Assembly: GCA_022647725.1 (NCBI GenBank)
Contig: JALCLG010000001.1
Span: 1,652,001 to 1,716,000, forward strand
Reading direction: 5' to 3'
Source of the DNA: Bacilli bacterium
Lineage (GTDB): Bacteria; Bacillota_I; Bacilli_A; RFN20; CAG-288
Length of the DNA stretch: 64,000 bases
Shown: positions 19,192 to 26,832 of the stretch, piece after piece
Layout of the letters: every line of letters begins with the position of its first letter
Position numbering within the stretch: position 1 is the first letter of the stretch
Notes under the pieces: model-generated
Seen by the model: only the letters and a program-made list of their open reading frames with translations
Database searches by the model: none
What the model was told of the DNA's origin: nothing
Program-made: the position numbers and the translations under genes

Positions 19192-19318
19192 CGTTGCTTT
19201 GAATTGTCGTTAGATCCTCTTTACCATCAGTTCCGCTACCCGATTGCTCCGATCACTGATAAAGAATATCTTTTCCATGCCTAAATAATGAAATGAAACG
19301 TTTTGTTCTCGAAAAACA

Positions 19319-19347
19319 TTGAATTAAGTTTTCAAGATGGCTAGAAT
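19319..19347 (+). promoter_or_regulatory. Putative promoter of mscL
   Basis: TTGAAT (19319-19324) and TAGAAT (19342-19347) are separated by exactly 17 bp, a good sigma-A arrangement. The ATG of mscL follows about 30 bp downstream, after a weak AAAAAAGG ribosome binding site. Confidence 0.65.
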
Positions 19348-19377
19348 AGTTAGCGTATAAAAAAAGGTTATTGATTT

Positions 19378-20148
19378 ATGACTCAACAGGAAAAAGACGA
19401 GACGAAAAAAGAGAAGAAAGCAGCGAAGGAATTAGCCCGGCGTAACATCAAAGGCAAATTAGGCAAGGAATTCCGTGACTTCATCACGCGCGGCAATGTC
19501 GTCGATCTGGCTATCGGTGTCATCATGGGCAATGCGTTCTCTGCCATTGTCACGGCCTTCACCAACATTCTCCTTTCCATCTGCACCTGGGGCGTCCCGG
19601 GCGGCCTCAAAGGCTTAGTCACCGTCCTTCCGGCCGTCAATGCCGGTCAGGCCGGTATGGATCCTGCCAACGGCTTAGGCCAGTCGTTTGCAGCTTCGCA
19701 GCTGCAGGCTCTTGCTACCAAGGAAGCGGCCGTCAGCGGTTTGGGTTCGGAGCCGGTCGTCATTCAGAATGAAATGACTGCCATTGCCGGAAAGTACACC
19801 TTGCATGGAACGTCCTATTACTTCAATGGCTGCGCTCTCATCGATTGGGGTTCGTTCCTCAATGCCATCATCACCTTCCTCATCATCGCTCTGACGCTGT
19901 TCATCATCCTCAAGGTCTATACTTCCGTCAAGAATACCCGTGCTGCCTTCGAAGCTGAATTAAAGGCCAAGGAAGAAGATGCCTGGGCTAAGGAACATCC
20001 GGAAGCGGCTGCTCTGAAGAAGAAGCAGGAAGAGGAAGCTGCCAAAGAGGCGGCTGCCGGTGTCGTCAAGAAGCCTGACAATATCGTCCTTCTCGAAGAG
20101 ATCCGCGATCAGGTCAAGGCCATCAACGCCGAAAAAGCTGCCAAGTAG
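19378..20148 (+). CDS. mscL: Large-conductance mechanosensitive channel, enlarged
   Basis: The N-terminal helix and first membrane segment match MscL strongly (FRDFITRGNVVDLAIGVIMG). The second membrane segment is ALIDWGSFLNAIITFLIIALTLFII, and the end (LLEEIRDQV) matches the MscL C-terminal helix. MscL opens under membrane tension to release solutes during osmotic downshock. At 256 residues it is nearly twice the usual ~130-150. The extra length is an expanded Ala/Gly-rich extracellular loop (about residues 73-145), a charged N-terminal extension and a long Lys/Glu/Ala-rich segment before the terminal helix. It is monocistronic, with its own promoter and terminator. Confidence 0.92.
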   Translation: MTQQEKDETKKEKKAAKELARRNIKGKLGKEFRDFITRGNVVDLAIGVIMGNAFSAIVTAFTNILLSICTWGVPGGLKGLVTVLPAVNAGQAGMDPANGLGQSFAASQLQALATKEAAVSGLGSEPVVIQNEMTAIAGKYTLHGTSYYFNGCALIDWGSFLNAIITFLIIALTLFIILKVYTSVKNTRAAFEAELKAKEEDAWAKEHPEAAALKKKQEEEAAKEAAAGVVKKPDNIVLLEEIRDQVKAINAEKAAK

Positions 20149-20169
20149 TTCCGTTCTCATCTGAATTCC

Positions 20170-20202
20170 AGCGGCCCTGCCCTCAGGCAGGACCGCTTTT
20201 TT
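20170..20202 (+). terminator. Terminator of mscL
   Basis: AGCGGCCCTGCC pairs with GGCAGGACCGCT around a CTCA loop and is followed by TTTTTT on the plus strand. It is a clear intrinsic terminator with one internal mismatch. Confidence 0.88.
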
Positions 20203-20220
20203 GATGCTGAAAGCCGATGG

Positions 20221-20259
20221 AAAAACAGCCGCCTGGCCTTAAGGCCGGACGGCTGTTTT
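20221..20259 (-). terminator. Terminator of the rnf operon
   Basis: Read on the minus strand, a stem of about 15 bp (ACAGCCGTCCGGCC pairing with GGCCAGGCGGCTGT around TTAA) is followed by TTTTT. It stands immediately after the last gene, rnfB, and back to back with the mscL terminator. Confidence 0.88.
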
Positions 20260-20265
20260 GGTTTT

Positions 20266-20640
20266 CTAGAGGGTCGGCACGTGAGTCGTCCCGTCTTTGT
20301 CCGGATGCTTAGCAAGGTAATCGATGATGGGCTTGAAGTTCTTGTCGGCATTGCCGACCTTGCACTGGCTGGCCTTCTTGGCTTCGCCGGAGACTAAGGC
20401 GGAGGCCATCTCATGGCAGCCCGGATAGCCGCAGTTGCCGCAGTTGGCATTGGGTAGCATCGCCTCGACATCCTTGATGCGGGGATCCTCCTCGACATGG
20501 AAGACCTTGCTGGCCCAGACCATCAGGATGGCTAAGAGGATGCCTAAGCCTAAAAGAATCAGAAACGCCCACAAGGCCGCCCAGAGATAGGTCTGGGTCG
20601 TGCTTTCACTGGCTTCCGCTAACAGCAGATTCATGATCAT
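20266..20640 (-). CDS. rnfB: Short RnfB subunit lacking the ferredoxin domains
   Basis: A 124-residue protein with one N-terminal membrane helix (about 18-43) followed by the RnfB Fe-S motif: Cys67-x2-Cys70-x4-Cys75-x17-Cys93 (CGNCGYPGC). Normal RnfB is about 190-330 residues and continues with two or more [4Fe-4S] ferredoxin-type repeats that accept electrons from soluble ferredoxin. Here the protein ends about 30 residues after the last Cys, with its own stop codon and then a terminator, and no downstream frame continues it. The start overlaps the stop of the small Cys-rich gene (ATGA), with AAGGAGG as ribosome binding site. It is the last gene of rnfCDGEA-x-B. Confidence 0.85.
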   Translation of the reverse strand: MIMNLLLAEASESTTQTYLWAALWAFLILLGLGILLAILMVWASKVFHVEEDPRIKDVEAMLPNANCGNCGYPGCHEMASALVSGEAKKASQCKVGNADKNFKPIIDYLAKHPDKDGTTHVPTL

Positions 20641-20900
20641 TTGTCCTCCTTCGTTGACGTCTCGTCGCCCGGCTTCTTATCCGTCTTATCATCTCTCTTT
20701 TCAGCCGTCTCCGGCTTGCCGTACAGATTGAACTGACAGCCCGTCTCTTTGCAGTTACGGCACTTCTCGTCATTGGCGACTAAGTTCTCGCAGCCTTTGG
20801 GCGGCGGGGTCCTCTTGTAGAGGATGAAGGTCACCAGGAAGACAGCCAGGAAGAAGAGGATGACCAGGATCGCTAACAGCCAATTTAACCAGACGGGCAT
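20637..20900 (-). CDS. Small membrane-anchored Cys-rich protein inside the rnf operon
   Basis: An 87-residue protein with an N-terminal membrane helix (about 5-28), then Cys37-x9-Cys47-x2-Cys50-x4-Cys55, then a highly charged Lys/Asp/Glu tail. The four cysteines could hold an Fe-S cluster or another metal; the layout recalls small FeoB-associated Cys-rich proteins, but no family can be named with confidence. It sits between rnfA and rnfB with a 2-bp gap upstream and a 4-bp overlap downstream, so it is translated with the complex. It may carry electrons to or from the shortened RnfB. This is an inference from position and cysteine content. Confidence 0.75.
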   Translation of the reverse strand: MPVWLNWLLAILVILFFLAVFLVTFILYKRTPPPKGCENLVANDEKCRNCKETGCQFNLYGKPETAEKRDDKTDKKPGDETSTKEDK

Positions 20901-20902
20901 CG

Positions 20903-21493
20903 TTATTTGATGATGCCGCTGTAGCCCATGAAGGCCATCGACATCAAGGCCGCCGTGATCAAAGCGATGACGGCTCCCTTGAAGGACTTCGGCAGGTCAT
21001 TCTCCTCTAACCGCATCCGGATGAAAGAGAAGGCACAGATGATGAGAAGATAACCTAAGCCGGTGCCGATGGCGTTAGCCATCGATAGGGCAAAGGTCAG
21101 GGAGGTATCGGTGTTCGACTGGACGACGCCTAAGACGGCACAGTTGGTGGTGATGAGCGGAAGGTAGATGCCGAAAGCCTTGTACAGGGCCGGGGAATAT
21201 TTCTTGATGAAGAGGCCAATCACCTGAACCAACGAGGCGATGACGAGAATGTAGGTGAGGGTGTCCATGAAGGGAATATGGAGCGGAGTCAGGATATAGG
21301 TGTAGATGGGCCAGCAGATCAAGGCGGAGAAGATGATGACCAGCGTGACGGCCAAGCCCATCGAGAAGGCGGACTTGATCTTGTTGCCGACGCCGATGAA
21401 AGAGCAGATGCCATAGAAACGGATCAGCACGACGTTATCGATCAGCATCGATGAGACAATCGCCAGTAAGAAGGCGGTAATGGCACTTTGCAT
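20903..21493 (-). CDS. rnfA: Rnf complex subunit RnfA
   Basis: A 196-residue polytopic membrane protein of the RnfA/NqrE family. Family motifs are visible (DNVVLIRFYGICSFIGV, PLITTNCAVLGV), the latter with the membrane-embedded Cys that coordinates the [2Fe-2S] cluster at the RnfA/RnfE interface. It is part of the ion-translocating ferredoxin:NAD+ oxidoreductase and has normal length. It follows rnfE at a 2-bp gap. Confidence 0.95.
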   Translation of the reverse strand: MQSAITAFLLAIVSSMLIDNVVLIRFYGICSFIGVGNKIKSAFSMGLAVTLVIIFSALICWPIYTYILTPLHIPFMDTLTYILVIASLVQVIGLFIKKYSPALYKAFGIYLPLITTNCAVLGVVQSNTDTSLTFALSMANAIGTGLGYLLIICAFSFIRMRLEENDLPKSFKGAVIALITAALMSMAFMGYSGIIK

Positions 21494-21495
21494 AG

Positions 21496-22266
21496 TTAGT
21501 TAGCCTCCTTCGTAGCCGCCGTTGCCGGAGCAGGGGTTGCCTTAGCTGCAGCCGCTTTAGCCAAAAGCATCTTCCGGGCCTTAACCTGAGCAACAGCCTT
21601 CTTGTGGATGGCATTGGCCTGGATGATGGCCATCACGATGCCGAAGACGATGAAGCCGCCGGCCGGATTGGCAAACAAGGACATCGAGTAATCAAAGACC
21701 GTCACCCCGGAAGCATTGACGTACTTGAGGATCGGTACGGAATATACGGGCAGGAACGTGAAGATCTTGCCGAAGGTGATCATGCCGGTACCTAAGATTT
21801 CCCGGACCAGGCCGATGATGCAAAGGGCAATCGTATAGCCGATGCCATTGCCGATGCCGTCGAGCAGGGAATCCAGGACGGTGTTCTTGTTGGCAAAGGC
21901 TTCGGCTCGGCCCAAGACGATGCAGTTGACGACCAGTAAGGAGAGGAAGACGCCTAAGGACGTATACAGCGCCGGGAGATACGCGTTCGTCAGCATCTTG
22001 ACGATGGTGACGAAGGCCGCAATGATGACGATGTAGCAAGGGGTCTCGATTTCCTCCGGAATCAGCTTCCTTAAGGCCGAGATCAGGATGTTGGAGCAGG
22101 TGACGACGAAGAGGAAGAGGATGCCCATGCCGAAGCTGGCCTCTAAGGAGGTGGTGACAGCCAAAGCCGGGCAGGTTCCTAAGATGGTGACAAAGAGCGG
22201 GTTCTCTTTCCAGATGCCTGCCAGGAAGGATTGCTTATGCTGATTGGGTTTCTTGAGTTCAGTCAT
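21496..22266 (-). CDS. rnfE: Rnf complex subunit RnfE
   Basis: A 256-residue polytopic protein of the RnfE/NqrD family: ENPLFVTILGTCPALAVTTS at the N-terminus and VVNCIVLGRAEAFA, the counterpart of the RnfA NCAVLG motif. With RnfA it forms the membrane core with the shared Fe-S cluster. The start overlaps the end of rnfG by 8 bp. The C-terminal ~35 residues are an Ala/Lys-rich tail beyond the usual family end. Confidence 0.95.
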   Translation of the reverse strand: MTELKKPNQHKQSFLAGIWKENPLFVTILGTCPALAVTTSLEASFGMGILFLFVVTCSNILISALRKLIPEEIETPCYIVIIAAFVTIVKMLTNAYLPALYTSLGVFLSLLVVNCIVLGRAEAFANKNTVLDSLLDGIGNGIGYTIALCIIGLVREILGTGMITFGKIFTFLPVYSVPILKYVNASGVTVFDYSMSLFANPAGGFIVFGIVMAIIQANAIHKKAVAQVKARKMLLAKAAAAKATPAPATAATKEAN

Positions 22267-22837
22267 GGAGGACGCCTCCTAAAGAACTAAGCGCCTGGCT
22301 GGCAGTGCTGGTGCCGGTAAGGCTTACCACGACGGTTTTCGCCTCACTCACCATGTTCTTGATGAGGGTCGCGCCGAAGGTGGCTCCGCATTTGACATCG
22401 GCTAAGGCACTGTCTTTGTTGTTGGCGGTGTTGTAGACATCGACATAGTTGGGCTCCAGCTTGTTCTTGTACGTCTCCGTATCATCGATCAGACTCATCT
22501 TCCCGAGGCTGCCGTCTTTGCTGATGCCGACCACCAAGGTGATGGTGCCGTAGCCGTTCTTGCCGTAGGCTTTGGCGACATAATTGCCATCGCTGTAGGT
22601 CCAGACTTTCTGAACATAGGAAGGCTTGGCGGTTAATCCGGAGATATCGACATCGGCATAGTCGTCGGTCGTCCCGCCATAAATAGCTAAAAGTGCCGTC
22701 CGTTCGGCTTTCAGAGAGTTGGCCTGGATGAGCGGAGCGGTCAAGGCATTGACGAGTCCGATCAGCCCGGCACTGACCGAGGCAATAATGCCTAAGGTCA
22801 GACTGACTTTCACATATTTCTTGGCTTGATCATTCAT
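22259..22837 (-). CDS. rnfG: Rnf complex flavoprotein subunit RnfG
   Basis: A 192-residue protein with one N-terminal membrane helix and an extracytoplasmic FMN-binding domain. The flavinylation motif, usually SGAT followed by T/S, reads CGATFGAT, so the Thr that would carry FMN is kept while the leading Ser is Cys. Covalent FMN attachment by ApbE is expected for this family; no apbE is visible in the window. It lies directly after rnfD. Confidence 0.92.
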   Translation of the reverse strand: MNDQAKKYVKVSLTLGIIASVSAGLIGLVNALTAPLIQANSLKAERTALLAIYGGTTDDYADVDISGLTAKPSYVQKVWTYSDGNYVAKAYGKNGYGTITLVVGISKDGSLGKMSLIDDTETYKNKLEPNYVDVYNTANNKDSALADVKCGATFGATLIKNMVSEAKTVVVSLTGTSTASQALSSLGGVLHD

Positions 22838-24013
22838 TTAGAACACCTCCACGCATAAGGCCCAGACAATGACGAGAAGGCCACAGGCAGCAACACTGGC
22901 TGCTGCCACCAGCTTCTTCCAGTTCCAGCGGCTGGCCGACCACTTGTAGTAATCCAGAAGCGGGGTAACCATATTGCCGATCAGTAAGGAGAAAATGACG
23001 CCTTCCGGATAAGTTCCGAAGAGCCGGATCAAAGAGGTCGAGATTCCTAAGATGATGCCATAGATGACACGGCTTGGCCTTGTGACCGGACTGGTCACGG
23101 GGTCGGTCGCCATGAAGACGGCGCCGAAGAGCAGACCGCCGCTGAGGATCTGATAGCCGACATACTGGAAAGGATCCAGCACGTTGCCCGAGGCATCCGT
23201 GTAGCCGGCATTGTGATAGATGAGACCGGCAAAGAGCATCAGCACGGCCACCGTCAGAACATAGCTTAACGGAATACGCCAGTCGATGGTATGGCGGACG
23301 ATGAGATAAACCAGGCCGATGAGGATGGCCAGTTTGCAGGCTTCGCCCATCAGACCCGGAGTCTGACCTAAGAAGAGCTCCAGCATCGAATAGGTTTCCG
23401 TCAGCGTTCCCGACGTCGGAACCAATCCCGGCAAAGCGGTCGCTGAAGCCGTTGCCGAGGCACCGATCACGGTCTTGGCCGACTTGGCAGCCTCTTCCGT
23501 GAGGAACTTGAAGGGCTCGTAGGTGACAAAGTGAGAGGAGAAGCACAGTTTGGTGAAGACCATGCCCACGGCCGCCGGGTTGAAGATGTTCTGGCCGGTG
23601 CCGCCGTAGACGAGCTTGCCTAAGATGATGCCAAAAAGGGCACCGGAGATCATGCAGACATAATAAAGGACTTCGCTGTTGAGTCTCGTCGGCATGATGA
23701 GGGCATAGATCACCGCGGAGACGAGCGGGACCATGACGTTCGTGAGCCGATAAGCCTTCACACCCCGGAGGAAATGCTCCTTGAGGGTATGCTTCTCGCC
23801 GTCATAAGGGACACGGTTCTTGATGAGGACGAAGACGAACTCGCTTAAAAGCATCGTGATGATCGACACGAGGTAGTTCTGCAAGGCATAGACGCCATAG
23901 GCACAGAACGAATAGATGATGACCGGACTTAAGGCGATGAGGACATCCAGCATCATCCGGCTGACGCTGTCATTGCGCCGGATATGCGGCGATTTCTCTT
24001 GTACGATTTCCAT
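22838..24013 (-). CDS. rnfD: Rnf complex subunit RnfD
   Basis: A 391-residue polytopic protein of the RnfD/NqrB family: SPHIRRNDSVSRMMLDVL at the N-terminus, YGGTGQNIFNPAAVGM in the core and FMATDPVTSPVTRPSR towards the C-terminus. The subunit carries covalent FMN and riboflavin and takes part in ion translocation. It has normal length and lies 2 bp after rnfC. Confidence 0.95.
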   Translation of the reverse strand: MEIVQEKSPHIRRNDSVSRMMLDVLIALSPVIIYSFCAYGVYALQNYLVSIITMLLSEFVFVLIKNRVPYDGEKHTLKEHFLRGVKAYRLTNVMVPLVSAVIYALIMPTRLNSEVLYYVCMISGALFGIILGKLVYGGTGQNIFNPAAVGMVFTKLCFSSHFVTYEPFKFLTEEAAKSAKTVIGASATASATALPGLVPTSGTLTETYSMLELFLGQTPGLMGEACKLAILIGLVYLIVRHTIDWRIPLSYVLTVAVLMLFAGLIYHNAGYTDASGNVLDPFQYVGYQILSGGLLFGAVFMATDPVTSPVTRPSRVIYGIILGISTSLIRLFGTYPEGVIFSLLIGNMVTPLLDYYKWSASRWNWKKLVAAASVAACGLLVIVWALCVEVF

Positions 24014-24015
24014 GA

Positions 24016-25332
24016 TTACGGTAACCTCGCGACGATCTTGGCACGGTCGACATAGTCTTTGACGTTGATGCGGCTGGTGCAGCTATAGGTGCATAACCCG
24101 CAGCCGATGCATTTCTGCGGATTGAGGGCTTTGATCTTGGCCTTGTCGACCGGCATGGCCTTCATGGTGTTCATAATGGCCATCGGCTCGATATGGACCG
24201 GGCAGGAAAGAATGCAGCTGCCGCAGCGGATGCAGGGAGACTCGACATAGTTCTTATGGTTGAGGACAATGACGGACGTGACGGTCTTGGTGACGATGCA
24301 GTCATCGCTGGGAAGGCTGGCACCCATCATCGGGCCGCCGAGGATGATATCCTTGGGGATTTCCGGATTCTTGTAGCCGCCGCACTTCTCAATGAGCGGA
24401 GGAATCGGGGAACCGACCCGGACAATGAAGTTGGCCGGGGCTTTGATGCCATCGCCGTTGATGGTGACAAAACGTTCGCTGACCGGCATGTTGTGTTTGA
24501 GGGCGAGATAAATGCCGACCACCGTGGAAGCATTGACGTTGAAGATGCCATATTCACTGGGCAGATGTCCGGTGGGGACATCGATGCCGGTAGCTCCTTT
24601 GATCATGGCGATTTCCCAGCCCTGCGGATAGTAGTTCTTCATTTCCTGGATGCGGATGCCGGATTCGGAATACTTGGGATTGGCCAAGGCGAAATCAAAC
24701 ATCGTCTTCAGGTCATGATGATATTTCTTGAAGCAGATGCGGGCATCATGCGTGTGGAAGGCCCACTGCAGATATTCGATGCCGGCCAAAAGCATATCCG
24801 TCTCTTCCAGCATAATCATCCGATCCGCCGAAAGATAAGGCTCGCATTCAATGCCATCGATGAGGATGGTCTTGATGGGGTTCTTCGTGTTGAACTTGAC
24901 GTAGGTCGGGAAGGAGGAACCCCCTAAACCGACACAGGAGCGGTCCTTGAGGATTTCAGCAATCTGCTCATGGGTGAGAGCCTTGATTTCCTCATCCGTG
25001 CGGTCTTTGATGGAGGGGTCGAGCGTATCCTTGAAATCATTCTGAATCTTCAGGAAGTCTGTCAGTTTTCCCGAACGATGATAATGCTTCTCATAGCCGA
25101 TGACCGTGCCGGAACAGGTGGCATGGATGGGCTGATCGAAGAAGGCAGCATGCCGGATGCCGATGACCTGATCCAGATTGACATGGTCACCGGGTTGGAC
25201 AAACATCTCTGCTTTGGGGCAGCGAGCGTTGGCCGTTGCCAGAAAGAGAAATTCAGGGACGGGAGCACGAAGCGTGGGTTTGGTACCCCAAAGCTTCTTG
25301 TTGCCCACAATTCGGGTTGTTTTTTTAATCAT
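24016..25332 (-). CDS. rnfC: Rnf complex subunit RnfC (NADH/FMN and Fe-S)
   Basis: A 438-residue soluble subunit with a RnfC N-terminal domain, the nucleotide/flavin region (GLGGSSFPTYVK) and two [4Fe-4S] ferredoxin-type motifs, CIRCGSCILSCP and CIGCGLCTYSC. It is the NAD+-reactive end of the complex. It is the first gene of the operon. The C-terminus ends soon after the second cluster motif, without the long Ala/Lys-rich extension known from some proteobacterial RnfC proteins. Confidence 0.95.
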   Translation of the reverse strand: MIKKTTRIVGNKKLWGTKPTLRAPVPEFLFLATANARCPKAEMFVQPGDHVNLDQVIGIRHAAFFDQPIHATCSGTVIGYEKHYHRSGKLTDFLKIQNDFKDTLDPSIKDRTDEEIKALTHEQIAEILKDRSCVGLGGSSFPTYVKFNTKNPIKTILIDGIECEPYLSADRMIMLEETDMLLAGIEYLQWAFHTHDARICFKKYHHDLKTMFDFALANPKYSESGIRIQEMKNYYPQGWEIAMIKGATGIDVPTGHLPSEYGIFNVNASTVVGIYLALKHNMPVSERFVTINGDGIKAPANFIVRVGSPIPPLIEKCGGYKNPEIPKDIILGGPMMGASLPSDDCIVTKTVTSVIVLNHKNYVESPCIRCGSCILSCPVHIEPMAIMNTMKAMPVDKAKIKALNPQKCIGCGLCTYSCTSRINVKDYVDRAKIVARLP

Positions 25333-25362
25333 TGAAAGTGAGCCTTTCTGTTACCGCTTTCA

Positions 25363-25371
25363 ATTATAGCA
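25363..25371 (-). promoter_or_regulatory. Extended -10 promoter of the rnf operon
   Basis: On the minus strand TGCTATAAT forms a perfect extended -10 element about 30 bp before the rnfC ATG. No clear -35 is present, which fits an extended -10 promoter. Confidence 0.6.
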
Positions 25372-25486
25372 AAAAATCTTTAAAAAAGAGCTTAAAATGA
25401 AAGAAATTTTAGTTTTTCAGCACAAAAATAATTGCGGGCTGGAAAAGAGTATATTATAGGAGTCGGAAACCCCGGAGGAAATCGAA

Positions 25487-26677
25487 ATGGAACAAGCCCT
25501 GTTAATTGCTGTCATTGTCTTACTGATCGTGGTCTGTCTCTTGGCGGTGCTGGCCATCGTCTTACTAATGAAGTCGCGGAAACCGGCCGGAACGAACCCC
25601 TTGGCCGATCCCACCTATCAGGCGCTGGAGAAAGAGATTCGCGACCAGGGACAGGCCAATACCACTCTTCTGCTGAATTTTCAGAAGATGGTAAACGATT
25701 CCTTAACCAATAACGCCTCTCTTTCCAACCATTCCCTGACGGAAAGCATTGCCGCCTTAACCACGAAAGTGGATGACAACCTCAAAGACATCAATGAAAA
25801 GGTCTCGCAGAGTCTGGTCTCCGGCTTCAAGGGAACCAGCGATACGATGGGCGAAATCAAAGAACGTCTCGGCCATATCGATGAGACCCAGAAAAGCTTA
25901 TCTTCTCTTGAGAACCAGGTCGTCTCTTTGAATACGGTCCTTTCCGGAAACCAGAGCCGGGGCGCCTATGGCGAAATGGAGCTTTCGATGCTGCTCTCCA
26001 ATCTCTTCCCTGGCGGCAAAGGAACCCTCTATGACGAGCAGTATGTGCTCCGTCCGGGCCAGGGAGAGGACGTCATCCGCCCGGATGCGGTCCTCTTCTT
26101 CCGGTCGCAGAAGGAGGTCCTTTGCATTGATTCCAAGTTCCCCTACAGCCATTACCGGCCGCTGGTGGAGAAAAAGGACAGCCTGACAGGAGAAGAGAGT
26201 GATGCCCTTAAGAAAGCTTTTTTGCAGGATCTGAAGAACCGCATCAAGGAAGTCAGCAGCAAATACATTATTCCGGGAATCACGGCCAAGAAAGCCATCC
26301 TCTTCTTACCCAATGATGCCCTCTTAAGTTTCATCCATACGGACTTCCCCGAAGTCAATGACGAAGCCCTCAAGGCCAACGTCGTGTTGCTCTCCCCGAG
26401 TCTTTTTGCACCCTTCATCTATCTTTTCACGGCCCTGATCCTGGAGGAGAAGCGGAGCGAGAACCTCCAAGAGATCCTGACCGACTTAGGAAAGCTCTCC
26501 ACGGAGTTTGTAAGACTCAGTCAGCGCTGGGAGAGTCTTTCCAACAGCATCGACAGTCTCAAGAAGAACGCCGACAACGTCTCCATCACTGTCCGTAAGA
26601 TCACCGGCGATTTCACGGTTCTGACCAATCCGACCGACACGAAGCAGGCCTTGACGGAACCAGCTGACAGCCTGTAA
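25487..26677 (+). CDS. rmuC: RmuC-family DNA recombination protein
   Basis: A 396-residue protein with an N-terminal membrane helix, a coiled-coil stretch (about residues 45-150) and the RmuC nuclease-like domain: SRGAYGEMELSMLLS, RPDAVLFF, LCIDSKFPY and FLPNDALLSFIH. The DAV...DSKFP pattern corresponds to the PD-(D/E)xK-like core of the family. RmuC limits recombination between inverted repeats in E. coli. It has a good ribosome binding site (CGGAGGAAA) and a weak upstream promoter candidate (TTGCGG near 25432 and an AT-rich -10). Confidence 0.92.
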   Translation: MEQALLIAVIVLLIVVCLLAVLAIVLLMKSRKPAGTNPLADPTYQALEKEIRDQGQANTTLLLNFQKMVNDSLTNNASLSNHSLTESIAALTTKVDDNLKDINEKVSQSLVSGFKGTSDTMGEIKERLGHIDETQKSLSSLENQVVSLNTVLSGNQSRGAYGEMELSMLLSNLFPGGKGTLYDEQYVLRPGQGEDVIRPDAVLFFRSQKEVLCIDSKFPYSHYRPLVEKKDSLTGEESDALKKAFLQDLKNRIKEVSSKYIIPGITAKKAILFLPNDALLSFIHTDFPEVNDEALKANVVLLSPSLFAPFIYLFTALILEEKRSENLQEILTDLGKLSTEFVRLSQRWESLSNSIDSLKKNADNVSITVRKITGDFTVLTNPTDTKQALTEPADSL

Positions 26678-26684
26678 AGGCTTT

Positions 26685-26709
26685 CAGCCCACGCGGGCTT
26701 CTTTTTTCT
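26685..26709 (+). terminator. Short terminator after rmuC
   Basis: AGCCC-ACGC-GGGCT is followed by TCTTTTTTCTTTT. The stem is short but GC-rich and directly follows the stop codon. Confidence 0.6.
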
Positions 26710-26765
26710 TTTGCCGGCTTGGAAAAACGGCTAAGATACTTACCTGTTAACGTGTTGCCCCAATC

Positions 26766-26817
26766 AAAAAGGCGTAAGTCCAGTTAATCCTGAAAAGGCT
26801 GGATGAACGCCTTTTTT
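26766..26817 (+). promoter_or_regulatory. Terminator-like leader hairpin just before the MATE gene
   Basis: AAAAAGGCGT (26766-26775) pairs with ACGCCTTTTTT (26807-26817), with an inner stem TCCAG/CTGGA. It has the form of an intrinsic terminator with a U run, yet the GGAGG ribosome binding site of the MATE gene begins only four bases later, so no promoter fits between them. Any MATE transcript must read through it, suggesting attenuation. No known riboswitch class is recognised upstream. Confidence 0.6.
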
Positions 26818-26832
26818 CTTGGAGGATAACCT

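Larger units (their letters stand above)
18990..19377 (+). other. 388-bp intergenic region without a recognisable gene
   Basis: No convincing protein is encoded. A 63-codon frame (19011-19202) lacks a ribosome binding site and has Ser/Phe-rich low-quality composition. The region contains T-rich runs (19054-19066, 19084-19093), a nested repeat at 19141-19191 and the mscL promoter at its right end. Confidence 0.5.

Noticed and set aside
19011..19202. 63-codon frame between the TraX-like and mscL genes
   Set aside because: No ribosome binding site, low-complexity Ser/Phe/Leu content and no recognisable feature.
22830..23546. Out-of-frame open stretch inside rnfD
   Set aside because: rnfD is an intact, well-matched family member over the whole region; the other frame is Arg/Ser/Gly-rich shadow sequence.
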